Shown: positions 36,493-46,374, counted from the first letter of the stretch. The stretch is DNA of 64,000 nt from Nitriliruptoraceae bacterium (GCA_003558435.1 PWLR01000241.1:1-64000); one strand, 5' to 3'. The notes: generated by a model not told the origin, from the letters alone. A program made the numbers and translations.

Positions 36493-38049
36493 ATGCTCAT
36501 CGGAGCCCGTGTGTCCACGATGCACCCCTACGCACGTTGGAAATCGCCCCCCATCCGCAGCCTGCTCGCCGCCACGTGTGCCCTTGGCATGATGGCGGTC
36601 CTGATCCCGACGCAACCTGCTCAGGCCGATACGAGCGCGAACCGTGACGGTGTCGCCGTGACGGCGCTGGATGGCAACATCGACAGCTCGAGGCTCACCG
36701 CCGAGTGGACGATGCACACCCCGCGACGTGTGTCGTTCCAGATCATCGTCCTGGCCGTGCGCGACGCCGATGGTCGCAACTTCGACCTGGGCCACCGGTC
36801 CAACGTCTCCGTGCACGGTAGCTGGGACTTCTCCGGCACCCGTGCCAACCTCCCGGACGGTGACTACACCGCCCAGGTCGCCTATCGCCGCAACAACCGG
36901 TGGACGCAGGTCGGCCCTGAACGAGACTTCACCGTCGGGCGTTCGCTGGACGTCAACCGGGACGGCGTCGCGGTCACCGGCCTCTCCGTCGAGACCGACG
37001 GCTCGACGTCTTCGGCCGAGTTCACGGTGGCGACCGATCGTCGGGTGAGCTTCCAGAACGTCGTGCTGGCCGTGCGTGCCAGCGACGGTGGCAACTTCGA
37101 CTTCGGTCACCGCGCGAATCTCGCCGTGCAGGGCACGCGTGAGCTCTCCGGCAGCCGCACGAACCTACCTGAAGGCGAGTACACCGCCCAGGTCGCCTAT
37201 CGGTTGAACGATCGGTGGACCCAGCTCGGGCCGGAGCGCAGCTTCGTCATCGGTTCGGGCAGCACGACGCCTGAGCCTGAGCCGGAGCCTGAGCCGACGC
37301 CTGAGCCGGAGCCGGAGCCGACGCCCGAGCCGGGCATCACCTCGCCTCCGGCCCCCGGGAGCTGGGACCTGGTCTTCCAGGACGAGTTCGAGGGCAACAG
37401 CGTGGATCGCAGCAAGTGGAGCCACCAGAGTTCTTCGCTGCGCGACGGCGGGCAGGGCAACTCCGGTCAGAACCAGCAGCTCGAATGGAACCAGCCGCAG
37501 AACTGCGAGGTCCGTGACGGCAAGCTGATCCAGACCGCCCAGCGCGAGAACGTCACGAGCCCGTCGGGTCACCGCTACAACTGGACCGGCTGCATGATGA
37601 ACAGCTCGCCCGGGTTCAGCTTCACCTACGGCTACATCGAGGAACGCTCCAAGATGCCGCCGGCCAACACCGGGATGTGGCCCGCGTTCTGGACCTGGCA
37701 GCAGCCGGGGGGCAACAGCCAGCAGGAGATCGACGTCTACGAGTACTGGTCGAGCTGGCAGGGCCGACAGAACCAGTTCCTGGCCACCACCCACCCGTGG
37801 GGCGGCGGCAACTGGGTCGGCTACGGCAGCAGCAGCCCCCAGCAGTTCAACACCTACGGTGCCGACATCCGGCCCGACGGGGTGACCTGGTACCTCAACG
37901 GTCGTGAGGTCCACTCGACCTCCAACCGTCCGTCGCAGCCGATGAACCTGATCACCAACATCGCGGTCTGGCAGGACATCCCGCCGCCGTCGAGCCTGAA
38001 CTCGGCCACCAAGGAGGTCGAGTACATCCGGGCATGGGCCAGGAACTGA
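36493..38049 (+). CDS. Secreted glycoside hydrolase family 16 (beta-glucanase/laminarinase-like) with two N-terminal repeat domains
   Basis: Signal peptide; duplicated ~90-aa domain (NRDGVAVT..EYTAQVAYRxNxRWTQ.GPER.F); PEPEPEPTPEP linker; DLVFQDEFEG and catalytic QEIDVYEYW (ExDxxE). Start may instead be GTG 36511 or ATG 36520. Confidence 0.88.
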   Translation: MLIGARVSTMHPYARWKSPPIRSLLAATCALGMMAVLIPTQPAQADTSANRDGVAVTALDGNIDSSRLTAEWTMHTPRRVSFQIIVLAVRDADGRNFDLGHRSNVSVHGSWDFSGTRANLPDGDYTAQVAYRRNNRWTQVGPERDFTVGRSLDVNRDGVAVTGLSVETDGSTSSAEFTVATDRRVSFQNVVLAVRASDGGNFDFGHRANLAVQGTRELSGSRTNLPEGEYTAQVAYRLNDRWTQLGPERSFVIGSGSTTPEPEPEPEPTPEPEPEPTPEPGITSPPAPGSWDLVFQDEFEGNSVDRSKWSHQSSSLRDGGQGNSGQNQQLEWNQPQNCEVRDGKLIQTAQRENVTSPSGHRYNWTGCMMNSSPGFSFTYGYIEERSKMPPANTGMWPAFWTWQQPGGNSQQEIDVYEYWSSWQGRQNQFLATTHPWGGGNWVGYGSSSPQQFNTYGADIRPDGVTWYLNGREVHSTSNRPSQPMNLITNIAVWQDIPPPSSLNSATKEVEYIRAWARN

Positions 38050-38064
38050 CCCATCGAGCACCGG

Positions 38065-38096
38065 GAGGGAGCCCCGCCACATGGCGGGGCTCCCTC
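38065..38096. terminator. Hairpin terminator
   Basis: GAGGGAGCCCCGCC-ACAT-GGCGGGGCTCCCTC perfect 14-bp stem. Confidence 0.7.
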
Positions 38097-38146
38097 GCGT
38101 ACCCGCCCTCGCAAGCCACGCGCCAGCTGCGGCCGGACGCAGGGTT

Positions 38147-38647
38147 CTAGCTGAGCGGAAGGGCGAGATCCTCGATGAGGATGCCGCCGACCGCGAGGAG
38201 GGCGGCCGGGGGGACCGCCAGCTTCAGTGACCGGCTGCCACCCCCGACGATGATCCGGTCGAGTTCTCCGATACGGGCATCGAGGTAGAGCGCAAGGTCC
38301 TGCGGCAGTCCGAACGGGGTCACGCCACCGATCGCCATGCCGGTCACCTCGCGCGTGACCTCGGCGGGCGCGAACGAGAGCTTGCGCACGCCCAGCAGCT
38401 TGCGGACCCGTTTGTTGACGTCGAGCTTGGTGGTCGCCAGCGCCAGGCAGGCGGCCACGACGGGCGGATCGTCCTTGGAGGCCACGAGGATGCAGTTCCC
38501 GGAGGTCTCCGGCGGGTAGCCGTAGTGCTGACAGAACGCGGCGGTGTCGGCCAGTTCGGGGTCGATCTCGATCACCTCGAACGGTTCGCCGGTGGCCTCC
38601 ACGGCGGTGAGTACGTGGCGTTCGACAGCGCGTGGGTCGTCGGTCAT
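38147..38647 (-). CDS. YbaK/ProX-type aminoacyl-tRNA deacylase
   Basis: SGNCILVASKDDPPVVAACLALATTKLDVNKRVRKLLGVRKLSFAPAEVTREVTGMAIGGVTPFG. Confidence 0.88.
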   Translation of the reverse strand: MTDDPRAVERHVLTAVEATGEPFEVIEIDPELADTAAFCQHYGYPPETSGNCILVASKDDPPVVAACLALATTKLDVNKRVRKLLGVRKLSFAPAEVTREVTGMAIGGVTPFGLPQDLALYLDARIGELDRIIVGGGSRSLKLAVPPAALLAVGGILIEDLALPLS

Positions 38648-38688
38648 CGGTGCTCCCAACTGGGCGGTGGGCGAGAGGCGGGTCGGAC

Positions 38689-39879
38689 TCAGCGTGTGAT
38701 GACGAGCGCCGGGACCTCGATCTCCTCGGGGGTCAGTGCGCCGTGCATGCCCGGTACGCGCCCACCGAACAGGTCACGGTCGCGGTGGACCCACCCGATC
38801 TGCGGCACCCGGGCGGACACCACCACGTCGCCGATACGGGCACGGATCTCGTCGGTGACCCGAGGACCGAACCAGCCGGCGGCGATCGCGTCCTGGCGGG
38901 TGACCACGTGCGCGAGAGGACCGCACGCCTCGTCCCAAGCGGCCAGGACCTCGTCCGCGGCGCCGGGTAGCGCATGCAGTTGACGGGCACGGAAATCGCC
39001 GGTGAGTACGCGGACCCCCTCGAGCAGATCGGCCCGATCGGCGAGTTCGACCAGGTGCTCGTCGGGTACCTCGACCATCCCGTGATCCGCGGTGACCACC
39101 AGGCCGACGCCGGGTGGGATCTTCTCCGCGGCCCGGGCGCAGAACCGGTCGATCCTGGCCAGCTCGGTCAGCCAGGCGTCGCTGGCCGGGCCGGTGAGGT
39201 GGCCGATCGCGTCGAGGTCGCCGTGGTGGGCGTAGACCACGGTCGGCCCGGGCGGAGCCGTGGCCCTCATCGCCGCCTCGAGTGTCTCGTGCAGACCGGT
39301 CGCCGGGACGATACGTCCGCCCCGGAGCCCCGCCCGCGTCAGCCCGGAGGCGACGAACTCGGGCCGCAGGACCGTGACGGGGTGCACGCCCGCTCCGGTT
39401 GCCCGTTCGAAGGCGGTCGGGCTCGGTTGCCAGCGCTCGGGGACGACGTCCTCACGGGCATCGGGCCCGTCGGCGTGGCGGTCCCAGCTCCAGGTCAGCA
39501 CGATGAGCGGTCGATCGTCGCCGGCTACGGCCACGGAGTAGCCCGTCACGCCGTGCTCGCCCGGGGCTAGCCCGGTGCCGATCGTCGCCAGACTCGTGGC
39601 CGTCGTGCTCGGAAAGGGAGCGTCCAACGTCAGCCCGGACACCGCCGATAGGAAGGGCGCCACCTCGGCGTGACGGTCCAACAGCCGGCGTCCGAGCCCG
39701 TCGACGACCAGGACCACGACCGCGTGGAGGCCTTCCGGCAGCGGTAGGACGGTCGGTTCCCGTCCCGTCAGCGCCCGGACGGCGTCCGGCACCAGCAACC
39801 CGACGTCCGCGGTTCCGTACCGAGGTGGTGTGGGCATGCCGGGGCCCACGTCGGCGGCTCCGTTCGGCCCGGGCCTCAC
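38689..39879 (-). CDS. Type I phosphodiesterase/nucleotide pyrophosphatase-like (alkaline phosphatase superfamily)
   Basis: VVLVVDGLGRRLL, FPSTTATSLATIGTGLAPGEHGVTGY, YAHHGDLDAIGHLTGP, VTADHGMVEV. GTG 39879 overlaps upstream stop; ATG 39837 is an alternative start. Confidence 0.85.
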   Translation of the reverse strand: MRPGPNGAADVGPGMPTPPRYGTADVGLLVPDAVRALTGREPTVLPLPEGLHAVVVLVVDGLGRRLLDRHAEVAPFLSAVSGLTLDAPFPSTTATSLATIGTGLAPGEHGVTGYSVAVAGDDRPLIVLTWSWDRHADGPDAREDVVPERWQPSPTAFERATGAGVHPVTVLRPEFVASGLTRAGLRGGRIVPATGLHETLEAAMRATAPPGPTVVYAHHGDLDAIGHLTGPASDAWLTELARIDRFCARAAEKIPPGVGLVVTADHGMVEVPDEHLVELADRADLLEGVRVLTGDFRARQLHALPGAADEVLAAWDEACGPLAHVVTRQDAIAAGWFGPRVTDEIRARIGDVVVSARVPQIGWVHRDRDLFGGRVPGMHGALTPEEIEVPALVITR

Positions 39880-40712
39880 GAGAGCTCGGTCACCAGTCGG
39901 GCCAGCTCATCGAGCACGGGCAAGCCGTCCATCCGGGGTCCCGAAGGGAGCCACACCGTGGCCCGGTCGACCCCCAGCGCAGCCAACCCACGGAGGGCGC
40001 CGGCATCCGGGCGCGTGCCGTAGACGTGCACGATCGGCTCACCGTCGCGTCCGGCTGCATGCCACGCCTCACGCAGCCTCGGGAGGCCGGCGGCGGTCGC
40101 CTTCGCTCCGATCGGCAGCCACCCGTCGCACATCGCGACCAGGTCCGCGAGCGTCCGTGGTCCGAGCCCGGCGCCCAGGAGCACGGGGGGATGGGGCAAC
40201 TGCAGGGGCTTCGGCCAGGCGCGGGAGGGGCGCAGGCTCACATGGGCCCCGTCGGCCGAGGTGACCTCGTCGGTCCACAGCGAGCGGATCACCCCCAGGC
40301 GCTCGCGGACCACGGCGCGTCGCTCCGCGAACGCGACGCCGTGGTTCTCGACCTCGGGGACGTTCCAGCCGTAGCCGACTCCGAAGACCACCCGGCCACC
40401 GGAGACGTGGTCGAGGCTCGCGACCTCCTTCGCGGTGATCACCGGGTCACGTTGGGCGAGCAGGCACACGCCGGTCATCAGCTCCAGCTGGGTGGTCACC
40501 GCCGCCGCGACCGACAGCGCCACGAACGGATCGAGCGTGCGCTCGTACTCGGGCGGGAGATCCCCGCCGGCGGGGTAGGGGGAGTGGTCGACCGGCATGT
40601 GGGTGTGCTCCGGGACCGCGAGCGACGCGAGCCCACGGGTCTCCACCTCGCGTGCGAGGTCGTCGATCGGCCACGAGCGGTCCGTGGCGAAGATGGCCGC
40701 GCCCAGACGCAT
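39876..40712 (-). CDS. LLM-class (F420-dependent-like) oxidoreductase
   Basis: LASLAVPEHTHMPV, LMTGVCLLAQRDPVITAKEVASLDHVSGGRVVFGVGYGWN. Confidence 0.88.
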   Translation of the reverse strand: MRLGAAIFATDRSWPIDDLAREVETRGLASLAVPEHTHMPVDHSPYPAGGDLPPEYERTLDPFVALSVAAAVTTQLELMTGVCLLAQRDPVITAKEVASLDHVSGGRVVFGVGYGWNVPEVENHGVAFAERRAVVRERLGVIRSLWTDEVTSADGAHVSLRPSRAWPKPLQLPHPPVLLGAGLGPRTLADLVAMCDGWLPIGAKATAAGLPRLREAWHAAGRDGEPIVHVYGTRPDAGALRGLAALGVDRATVWLPSGPRMDGLPVLDELARLVTELS

Positions 40713-40756
40713 GGGGACTCCCTTGGTTGCCGTTGCTGCTCCTCGTGGCCTCGCCG

Positions 40757-41671
40757 TCAGTACCCGAGTTCGACGTGCACCGGTCCGAGGAGCTCGTCGT
40801 CCCGGCCGAAGCGCTCGACGTTCTCACGGACCCTGGCCCACAACAGCTTGATCCCCATCTCCGGGGTGTTGCCGACGTGCGGGGTGATGATGACGTTGTG
40901 CATCGACCAGAGCGGGTGGTCGTCGGGGAGGGGCTCCGGATCCGTGACGTCCAACGCCGCACCCCCGAGGCGCTCCTCGCGCAGGGCGTCGACCAGGGCA
41001 TCGGTGTCGATGTGCTTGCCACGGGCGACGTTGACGAGCCAGGCGTCCTCGCGCATCACGTCCAGCACGTCGGCATCGATGACCCGTTCCGTGTCCTTGG
41101 TCAGCGCGAGCGCCAGCACCACGAGGTTGGCCTCGGCGACCGCGCCCTTCAGGCCGTCCATGCCGACCACCTCCGCGACACCGGAGATCGGCTCGGGCCG
41201 GTTGCGCACCACCGTCAGGTAGGTCCCGAACGGTTGCAGCAGCCGTACCAGTGACCGGGTGATGGCGCCGCCACCGAGGATGCAGACCTCGGCGCCCAGC
41301 AGGTTCGTGCCCACCGGGCCGGACCAACCTCCGGCGCGGGCGTACTGGCCGATCCCGCGCATCCCCCCGAGCGCGAGTGCGAGCGCGAGCTCCGCGACCG
41401 GTTCGGCGTAGACGCCCTTCCCGCACGTCCACCTCCGGTCCTGGTCCAGGACGTCGACGAAGGGCTCGATGCCGGCGAAGGGCAGCTGCACCCACTGGAT
41501 GCGCGGATGCTCGTCGAGCAGCGCCCGCAGATCCTCGGCACCCGTGGTGACCGTCCAGATCAGGGCCTCGGCCTCCTCGATGGGGACCACGACCCCGCCG
41601 CCCTCGGTCACCGCGGACGCCAGTTCGTTCCGGTTGCCTTCGGGCAACACCGCGCATCGTGTCGCACCCAT
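40757..41671 (-). CDS. D-isomer specific 2-hydroxyacid dehydrogenase family protein
   Basis: LLGAEVCILGGGAITRSLVRLLQPFG, WLVNVARGKHIDTDALVDALREERLGGAALDVTDPEPLPDDHPLW, ITPHVGNTPEM. Confidence 0.88.
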   Translation of the reverse strand: MGATRCAVLPEGNRNELASAVTEGGGVVVPIEEAEALIWTVTTGAEDLRALLDEHPRIQWVQLPFAGIEPFVDVLDQDRRWTCGKGVYAEPVAELALALALGGMRGIGQYARAGGWSGPVGTNLLGAEVCILGGGAITRSLVRLLQPFGTYLTVVRNRPEPISGVAEVVGMDGLKGAVAEANLVVLALALTKDTERVIDADVLDVMREDAWLVNVARGKHIDTDALVDALREERLGGAALDVTDPEPLPDDHPLWSMHNVIITPHVGNTPEMGIKLLWARVRENVERFGRDDELLGPVHVELGY

Positions 41672-41786
41672 GGTGGCCTCCACGTTCGTCGTACGGATGG
41701 AGCGCGACGGTAGTGCGCGAGACGTCGCACAGTGCAACGTGTCGCGCCACGGGGTCCGTTCGACGTCACGGGACCCGTGCCCGAGG

Positions 41787-43130
41787 TCACCCGAGTCGTT
41801 CGACCAGGGCCGTGAAGTGTTCGCCCCGGGCGATGAAGTCGCGGTAGCTCGAGAACGAAGGCGCGGCGGGGGACAGGATGATGCTGCCCCCGGGCGGGGT
41901 CCCCGCGACGGCGAGGTCGACGGCGTCGGCGAGGCCCTTGGCCGATTGGATACGGGCGCCGGCCACGGGACTGAGGGCCGCGTGCAGACGATCGGCCAGC
42001 GGAGGGAGCAGTACCGCACGCACATCCGGGTCGTGGAACAGCTCGATCAGCGGCGCCAACTGCTGGCCGCGGTCGTCGCCACCGAGCAGGACGGTGACCG
42101 GTCCGTGCGGCCGATAGGCCCGCACGGCGGCCACGGCGGATTCGGGAACGGTCGAGATGCTGTCGTCGACGAAACGGATCCCGGCGTGCTCCCCGACCGG
42201 GGTCAGGCGATGTGGCAGCGGACGGAAATCGGCGAGCGCCCCGATGAGATCGCCCACACCGCCGGGGCGTTGCAGGCGGGTGTCCACCAGGGCCAGGGCC
42301 AGCTCCGCGTCGTCGACGAGGTGTTCACCGATCAGGCCCGCCCGGGCCAGGGCGGCACGCACCGCATCGCGCATCGGCGAGGCCGCCACCGCGTCGATCA
42401 TCTCGACGCTGAGACCGTCCCTGCCGCCGGGCCCCTCGGGCCCGGCGGCCAACGGCCCATCCGGACCGTGTAGGAAGGCGGCGACCGCCGGGGTGACCAC
42501 GGTGCGCTCCGAGAGGACGAGCAGCCGGAGCTTGTCGGCGTGGTAGCGCTCGATCGAACCGTGCCAGGGCACGTGGTCGCGCAGCAACGTGGTGATCGCC
42601 CCCAGCCCGAGCGGCGCATCGAGGTCCACGAGCTGGTAGCTCGAGAGCTCGAGCACGATGTCGTCGGCCGCGGGCTCCGCGTCATCGGCCGCCAGCGCCG
42701 AGCGGCCGATGTTGCCGCGCAGCGAGACGCTCCGACCGGCCGCCGTCAGCAGGTGTGCGGTCAGGGCCGCGGTCGTGGACTTGCCCTTGGTGCCGGTGAT
42801 GGCCACCACGTCGTCGTTGTCGCGTCCGGCTGCCCAGAAGCCGGTCGGCGTGGTCACGGGGACGCCGCTCGCGACCGCCCGAGCGACGGCGGCGCGATAG
42901 GGGCTCACGCCCGGGGAGCGGTAGACGGCGGTCGCCTCGGCTGGGACGGCGCCCGCGACATCGAGGTCGATCCCGCCGCGGAGCCGCAGACCGAGGTTCG
43001 GGCAGGCGGGCAACTCGTCGGCCCGCGGGTGGCGTTCGTCGAGCAGCAGTACCTCGGAGCCCGGCTGCGTGCGGTCGAGTACCCCGAGCAGTTCCCGGGT
43101 CTCCCGGCCGAGACCGATCACCACGATCAC
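41787..43130 (-). CDS. UDP-N-acetylmuramoyl-L-alanine--glutamate ligase; MurD2-type (L-Glu) inferred from MurL neighbour
   Basis: VAITGTKGKSTTAALTAHLL, ELSSYQL, RDHVPWHGSIERYHADKLRLL, FVDDSISTVPESAVAAVRAY; GTG start overlaps MurL stop (GTGA). Confidence 0.85.
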   Translation of the reverse strand: MIVVIGLGRETRELLGVLDRTQPGSEVLLLDERHPRADELPACPNLGLRLRGGIDLDVAGAVPAEATAVYRSPGVSPYRAAVARAVASGVPVTTPTGFWAAGRDNDDVVAITGTKGKSTTAALTAHLLTAAGRSVSLRGNIGRSALAADDAEPAADDIVLELSSYQLVDLDAPLGLGAITTLLRDHVPWHGSIERYHADKLRLLVLSERTVVTPAVAAFLHGPDGPLAAGPEGPGGRDGLSVEMIDAVAASPMRDAVRAALARAGLIGEHLVDDAELALALVDTRLQRPGGVGDLIGALADFRPLPHRLTPVGEHAGIRFVDDSISTVPESAVAAVRAYRPHGPVTVLLGGDDRGQQLAPLIELFHDPDVRAVLLPPLADRLHAALSPVAGARIQSAKGLADAVDLAVAGTPPGGSIILSPAAPSFSSYRDFIARGEHFTALVERLG

Positions 43131-44497
43131 GACGCCAACTCCGTGAGGACCCGGTCGAGCCCGGTGGCGTAACGCACCGGCAACGCCGAGGTGTCGACCG
43201 CGGCGATCATGGCCCGGAGCCGACCCGGGGCGTCGGAACCCGCATCGCCGTGCGCCCGAACGCCGGGATGATCGCGCCAGTCCGTCCGGAGCACGAGGAG
43301 GTCGAACGCGAGCTGCACCTCGGCGACCGTTCCCACGCATTCGAACGGCTTGCGGACCGGGTCGCGCAGGTCGCCGAACCGCTCCACGAGGTCCTCGCGT
43401 GCCAGGGCATCGAAACCGGTGGCCTCAAGGAAAGCCACCGGGCTGGTGAACGGTGCGAGCATCAGCTGCACGAACAGGCACTTCGGGCACTCACCACACC
43501 ACTCGCGCCGCTCCCGCGTCAGCGAGTACGCCCGGTTGCAGCTGTTGACCGCGGCCAGCGGGTTTCCCAGTCGGGTGAACGCCGCCGCGACCAGCAGCTC
43601 GGGCAGTGGGCGCAGCACCGACAGCGCCTGCGTCGCCCCGCCGGTGGTGGAACGCATCGCCTCGCGGTGCAGGACCTCGAACGCGCTCGACTTGCTGTAC
43701 TGGTGGTTGATCCCCCGGCCGTCGACGACGCGGGTCGGTTCGTCCGCGGATGCCTCGTTGGACAGCAGTACGTCACCCCGTCCCACGAGTGTCGCGGCGA
43801 CACACGCGATCGAGGCCACGATGGCCGTGATCGGCACGTGCCCGTTCAGCGCGCCGGCGGCGTTCCAGACGAGCAACTGCGGATCCAGGCGCCGCTGCGC
43901 ACCGATCAGCGGAAGCTCGACCGCATCCGCGGTGCGCTGCATCGACGGTCGGGGGTTGACCGCGAAGGTCACCGTGTCCCAACCCTCACGGACCGCCAGC
44001 ATCGCGGTGACCGCCGAGTCCTTGCCGCCCCCCACCGGGACCAGCACGCCGTCGGGGCTCTCCCTGATCGGCGCGTCGTCGACCACCTCGGCGTCCAGCT
44101 GGGCATAACCGGTCAGGTCGAGGTCGTTGTGGGCACCGAACTCCGCCAGCCCCTCGCTCAGGAGCGCTTCGAGCATCCGCACGGAGCCCGCCGTCACCGC
44201 TCCGATCACCACCCGCCGAGGTAGCACCGCCTTGTAGTAGGAGGTCATCGCGGTCAGGAGCAACACGTCCAGGGCGCCGGCGGTCGCCGGCGTCTCGGCG
44301 GCAGCCACGAGGTCGTGGCCCGGGAACCGTACGGTCTCGGTCAGCGGACCGAGGCCGTCGATGGTGTAGCGCAGCTCGACGGTGTCGCGATCGACCTGCC
44401 ACCCGAGGCAGCGGAACGCCGGGTCGGGTTCCGTGCCGCCCAGGGCCCGGTAGGTCCGCTCGTGCGCCGCCTGGACGCGGTCGGTTGGCAGGTTCAC
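43127..44497 (-). CDS. murL: MurL: UDP-N-acetylmuramoyl-L-alanyl-L-glutamate epimerase
   Basis: VPVGGGKDSAVT PP-loop-like motif; LLSNEASADEPTRVVDGRGINHQYSKSSAFE; CNRAYSLTRERREWCGECPKCLFVQLML; adjacent to a MurD homologue. Confidence 0.82.
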   Translation of the reverse strand: MNLPTDRVQAAHERTYRALGGTEPDPAFRCLGWQVDRDTVELRYTIDGLGPLTETVRFPGHDLVAAAETPATAGALDVLLLTAMTSYYKAVLPRRVVIGAVTAGSVRMLEALLSEGLAEFGAHNDLDLTGYAQLDAEVVDDAPIRESPDGVLVPVGGGKDSAVTAMLAVREGWDTVTFAVNPRPSMQRTADAVELPLIGAQRRLDPQLLVWNAAGALNGHVPITAIVASIACVAATLVGRGDVLLSNEASADEPTRVVDGRGINHQYSKSSAFEVLHREAMRSTTGGATQALSVLRPLPELLVAAAFTRLGNPLAAVNSCNRAYSLTRERREWCGECPKCLFVQLMLAPFTSPVAFLEATGFDALAREDLVERFGDLRDPVRKPFECVGTVAEVQLAFDLLVLRTDWRDHPGVRAHGDAGSDAPGRLRAMIAAVDTSALPVRYATGLDRVLTELAS

Positions 44498-45654
44498 CGA
44501 TCGCCCGCGAGGAAGCGGGTCGCCAGCAGCCGGGAGCGGACCCGTTCGTGCTGCGCTGCCGCCGCGGCGGTACGGGCCATGCCGAGCGCCCCGTCGAGCA
44601 CCGCCTGGTCCGCCGACGGCCCGATACAGGCGGCCGTGAATTCGGGCTGGTGGTTGACCGCGCCACCTGACTCGATGGCCAGCATCGGGTGGATCGTCGG
44701 CATCGCGAGCGACACGTTGGCCATGTCGGTCGACCCGGCGACACCGATCTCGCTCATCTCGCGTCCGAGTGTCCCAGCCTCGGCCACCCACAGCTCGACC
44801 AGGTCCTGGTCGTGGATGAACTCCGAGTAGGCGGGGCCCGGCTCCTCGAAGTGCACGCTGGCCCCCGTGGCGAGCGCCCCGGCTTCGAAGCAGCGCTGCA
44901 CCTTGGGGTAGAGCTCATCGAGTTCGACCATGTTCCTGGCGCGCACGTACCACTGCCCGGCGGCCCGCTCCGGCACGATGTTGGGGGCATCGCCACCGTC
45001 GGTGACGATGCCGTGGATGCGGTCGGTCGGCTTGATGTGCTGCCGCAACAGACCGATCGCCACCTGGGCGACGGTCAGTGCGTCGGCGGCGTTGATGCCC
45101 ATCTCCGGGTAGGCGGAGGCGTGCGCGGAACGGCCGGAGTAGTGCACGTTGAAGTGGCGCACGGCCAGGCACGGCATCGTCGCGGACTCGTACGGCGCGG
45201 GGTGGACCATCATGGCCGCGTGCAGGCCGTCGAAGGCGCCTCCGTCCATCATGATGACCTTGCCGCCCCCGCCTTCCTCGGAGGGGGTGCCCAGCACCCT
45301 GACGGTCAGCCCCACCTCGTCGGCGACCTCGGCCAGTGCGAGGGCGGCGCCGACCGCGGCCGCGGCGATCACGTTGTGCCCGCAGGCGTGGCCGATGCCG
45401 GGCAGCGCGTCGTACTCGGCGCAGATGCCGATCTCCAGGGGCCCGGAGCCGAACGTGGCCGACACGGCGGTGTCCAACCCGGCGACGCCATGCCGCACGT
45501 CGAACCCGCCGGCGGCGAGCGCGTCGGCGACCCGACGTGAGGAGACGTGCTCTTCGAAACCGACCTCGGCATCACCGTGGATCGCGTGCGACAGGGCGAA
45601 GAGTTCGTCCCGTCGTGCGGCGATGTTCGCACCGAGTCTGCTGTGCACGTCCAT
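44494..45654 (-). CDS. M20-family amidohydrolase (AbgB-like)
   Basis: EYDALPGIGHACGHNVIAAAAVGAAL, GTPSEEGGGGKVIMMDGGAFDG, GRSAHASAYPEMGINAADAL; stop overlaps MurL start. Confidence 0.9.
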   Translation of the reverse strand: MDVHSRLGANIAARRDELFALSHAIHGDAEVGFEEHVSSRRVADALAAGGFDVRHGVAGLDTAVSATFGSGPLEIGICAEYDALPGIGHACGHNVIAAAAVGAALALAEVADEVGLTVRVLGTPSEEGGGGKVIMMDGGAFDGLHAAMMVHPAPYESATMPCLAVRHFNVHYSGRSAHASAYPEMGINAADALTVAQVAIGLLRQHIKPTDRIHGIVTDGGDAPNIVPERAAGQWYVRARNMVELDELYPKVQRCFEAGALATGASVHFEEPGPAYSEFIHDQDLVELWVAEAGTLGREMSEIGVAGSTDMANVSLAMPTIHPMLAIESGGAVNHQPEFTAACIGPSADQAVLDGALGMARTAAAAAQHERVRSRLLATRFLAGDR

Positions 45655-45780
45655 GACGTCCCTCCGCTTGATGGTGTCGAACGCTACGTGACCACCTCGT
45701 ACGCTGCCCAACCGGCGGGCTGCGCGCATCTCCAACGCCCGACCCGCCCTCCACTGCTCGAGCCCGAACCAGGAGCCACC

Positions 45781-46374
45781 GTGATCCGCGCCGTCGCATT
45801 CGACCTGATGGACACGGTGTTGCACGACCCGTTCCGCGAAGCCCTCGAGGCGGCGACCGAACTCTCGCTCACCGAACTGTTCGCCCGGCGCGAGCCCGGG
45901 GTCTACCCCGCGTTCGAACGCGGCGAACTCGGCGAGGACGACTACTGGGCACACTACGCCGAGGCTGGCATCACCGCCGACCCGGTCGCCTTCCACCGTG
46001 TACGCCGGGCCGGCATCCGGTGGCTGCCGGGGATGCAGGCGCTGCTCGACGACCTCGACGGGCTGGTGGTGCGTGCCACCGCGTCGAACTATCCGATCTG
46101 GGTCGAGCAACTCGCCGAGGACCACCTGGCGGGGCGCTTCGAGCACATCATCGCCTCGTGCCACCTGGGGGCCAGGAAACCGGATGCGCCGTTCTACGAG
46201 CGGCTCCTCGATGCGCTCCGGGTCGAGCCCGCGGAGGTGCTGTTCGTCGACGACCGTGAGGAGAACGTCCGGGCGGCGCAGGCGTTGGGGATCGCCGCCC
46301 ATCGGTACCTCGATGCCTACACGCTGCGTCGATGGATCCGTGAGCACGGCGTCGAACTGCCCCTGGCTGCGTGA
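45781..46374 (+). CDS. HAD-superfamily hydrolase
   Basis: VAFDLMDTVLHDPF, VRATASNYP, GARKPDAPFYERLLDAL, LFVDDREENVRAAQALG. Confidence 0.88.
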   Translation: MIRAVAFDLMDTVLHDPFREALEAATELSLTELFARREPGVYPAFERGELGEDDYWAHYAEAGITADPVAFHRVRRAGIRWLPGMQALLDDLDGLVVRATASNYPIWVEQLAEDHLAGRFEHIIASCHLGARKPDAPFYERLLDALRVEPAEVLFVDDREENVRAAQALGIAAHRYLDAYTLRRWIREHGVELPLAA

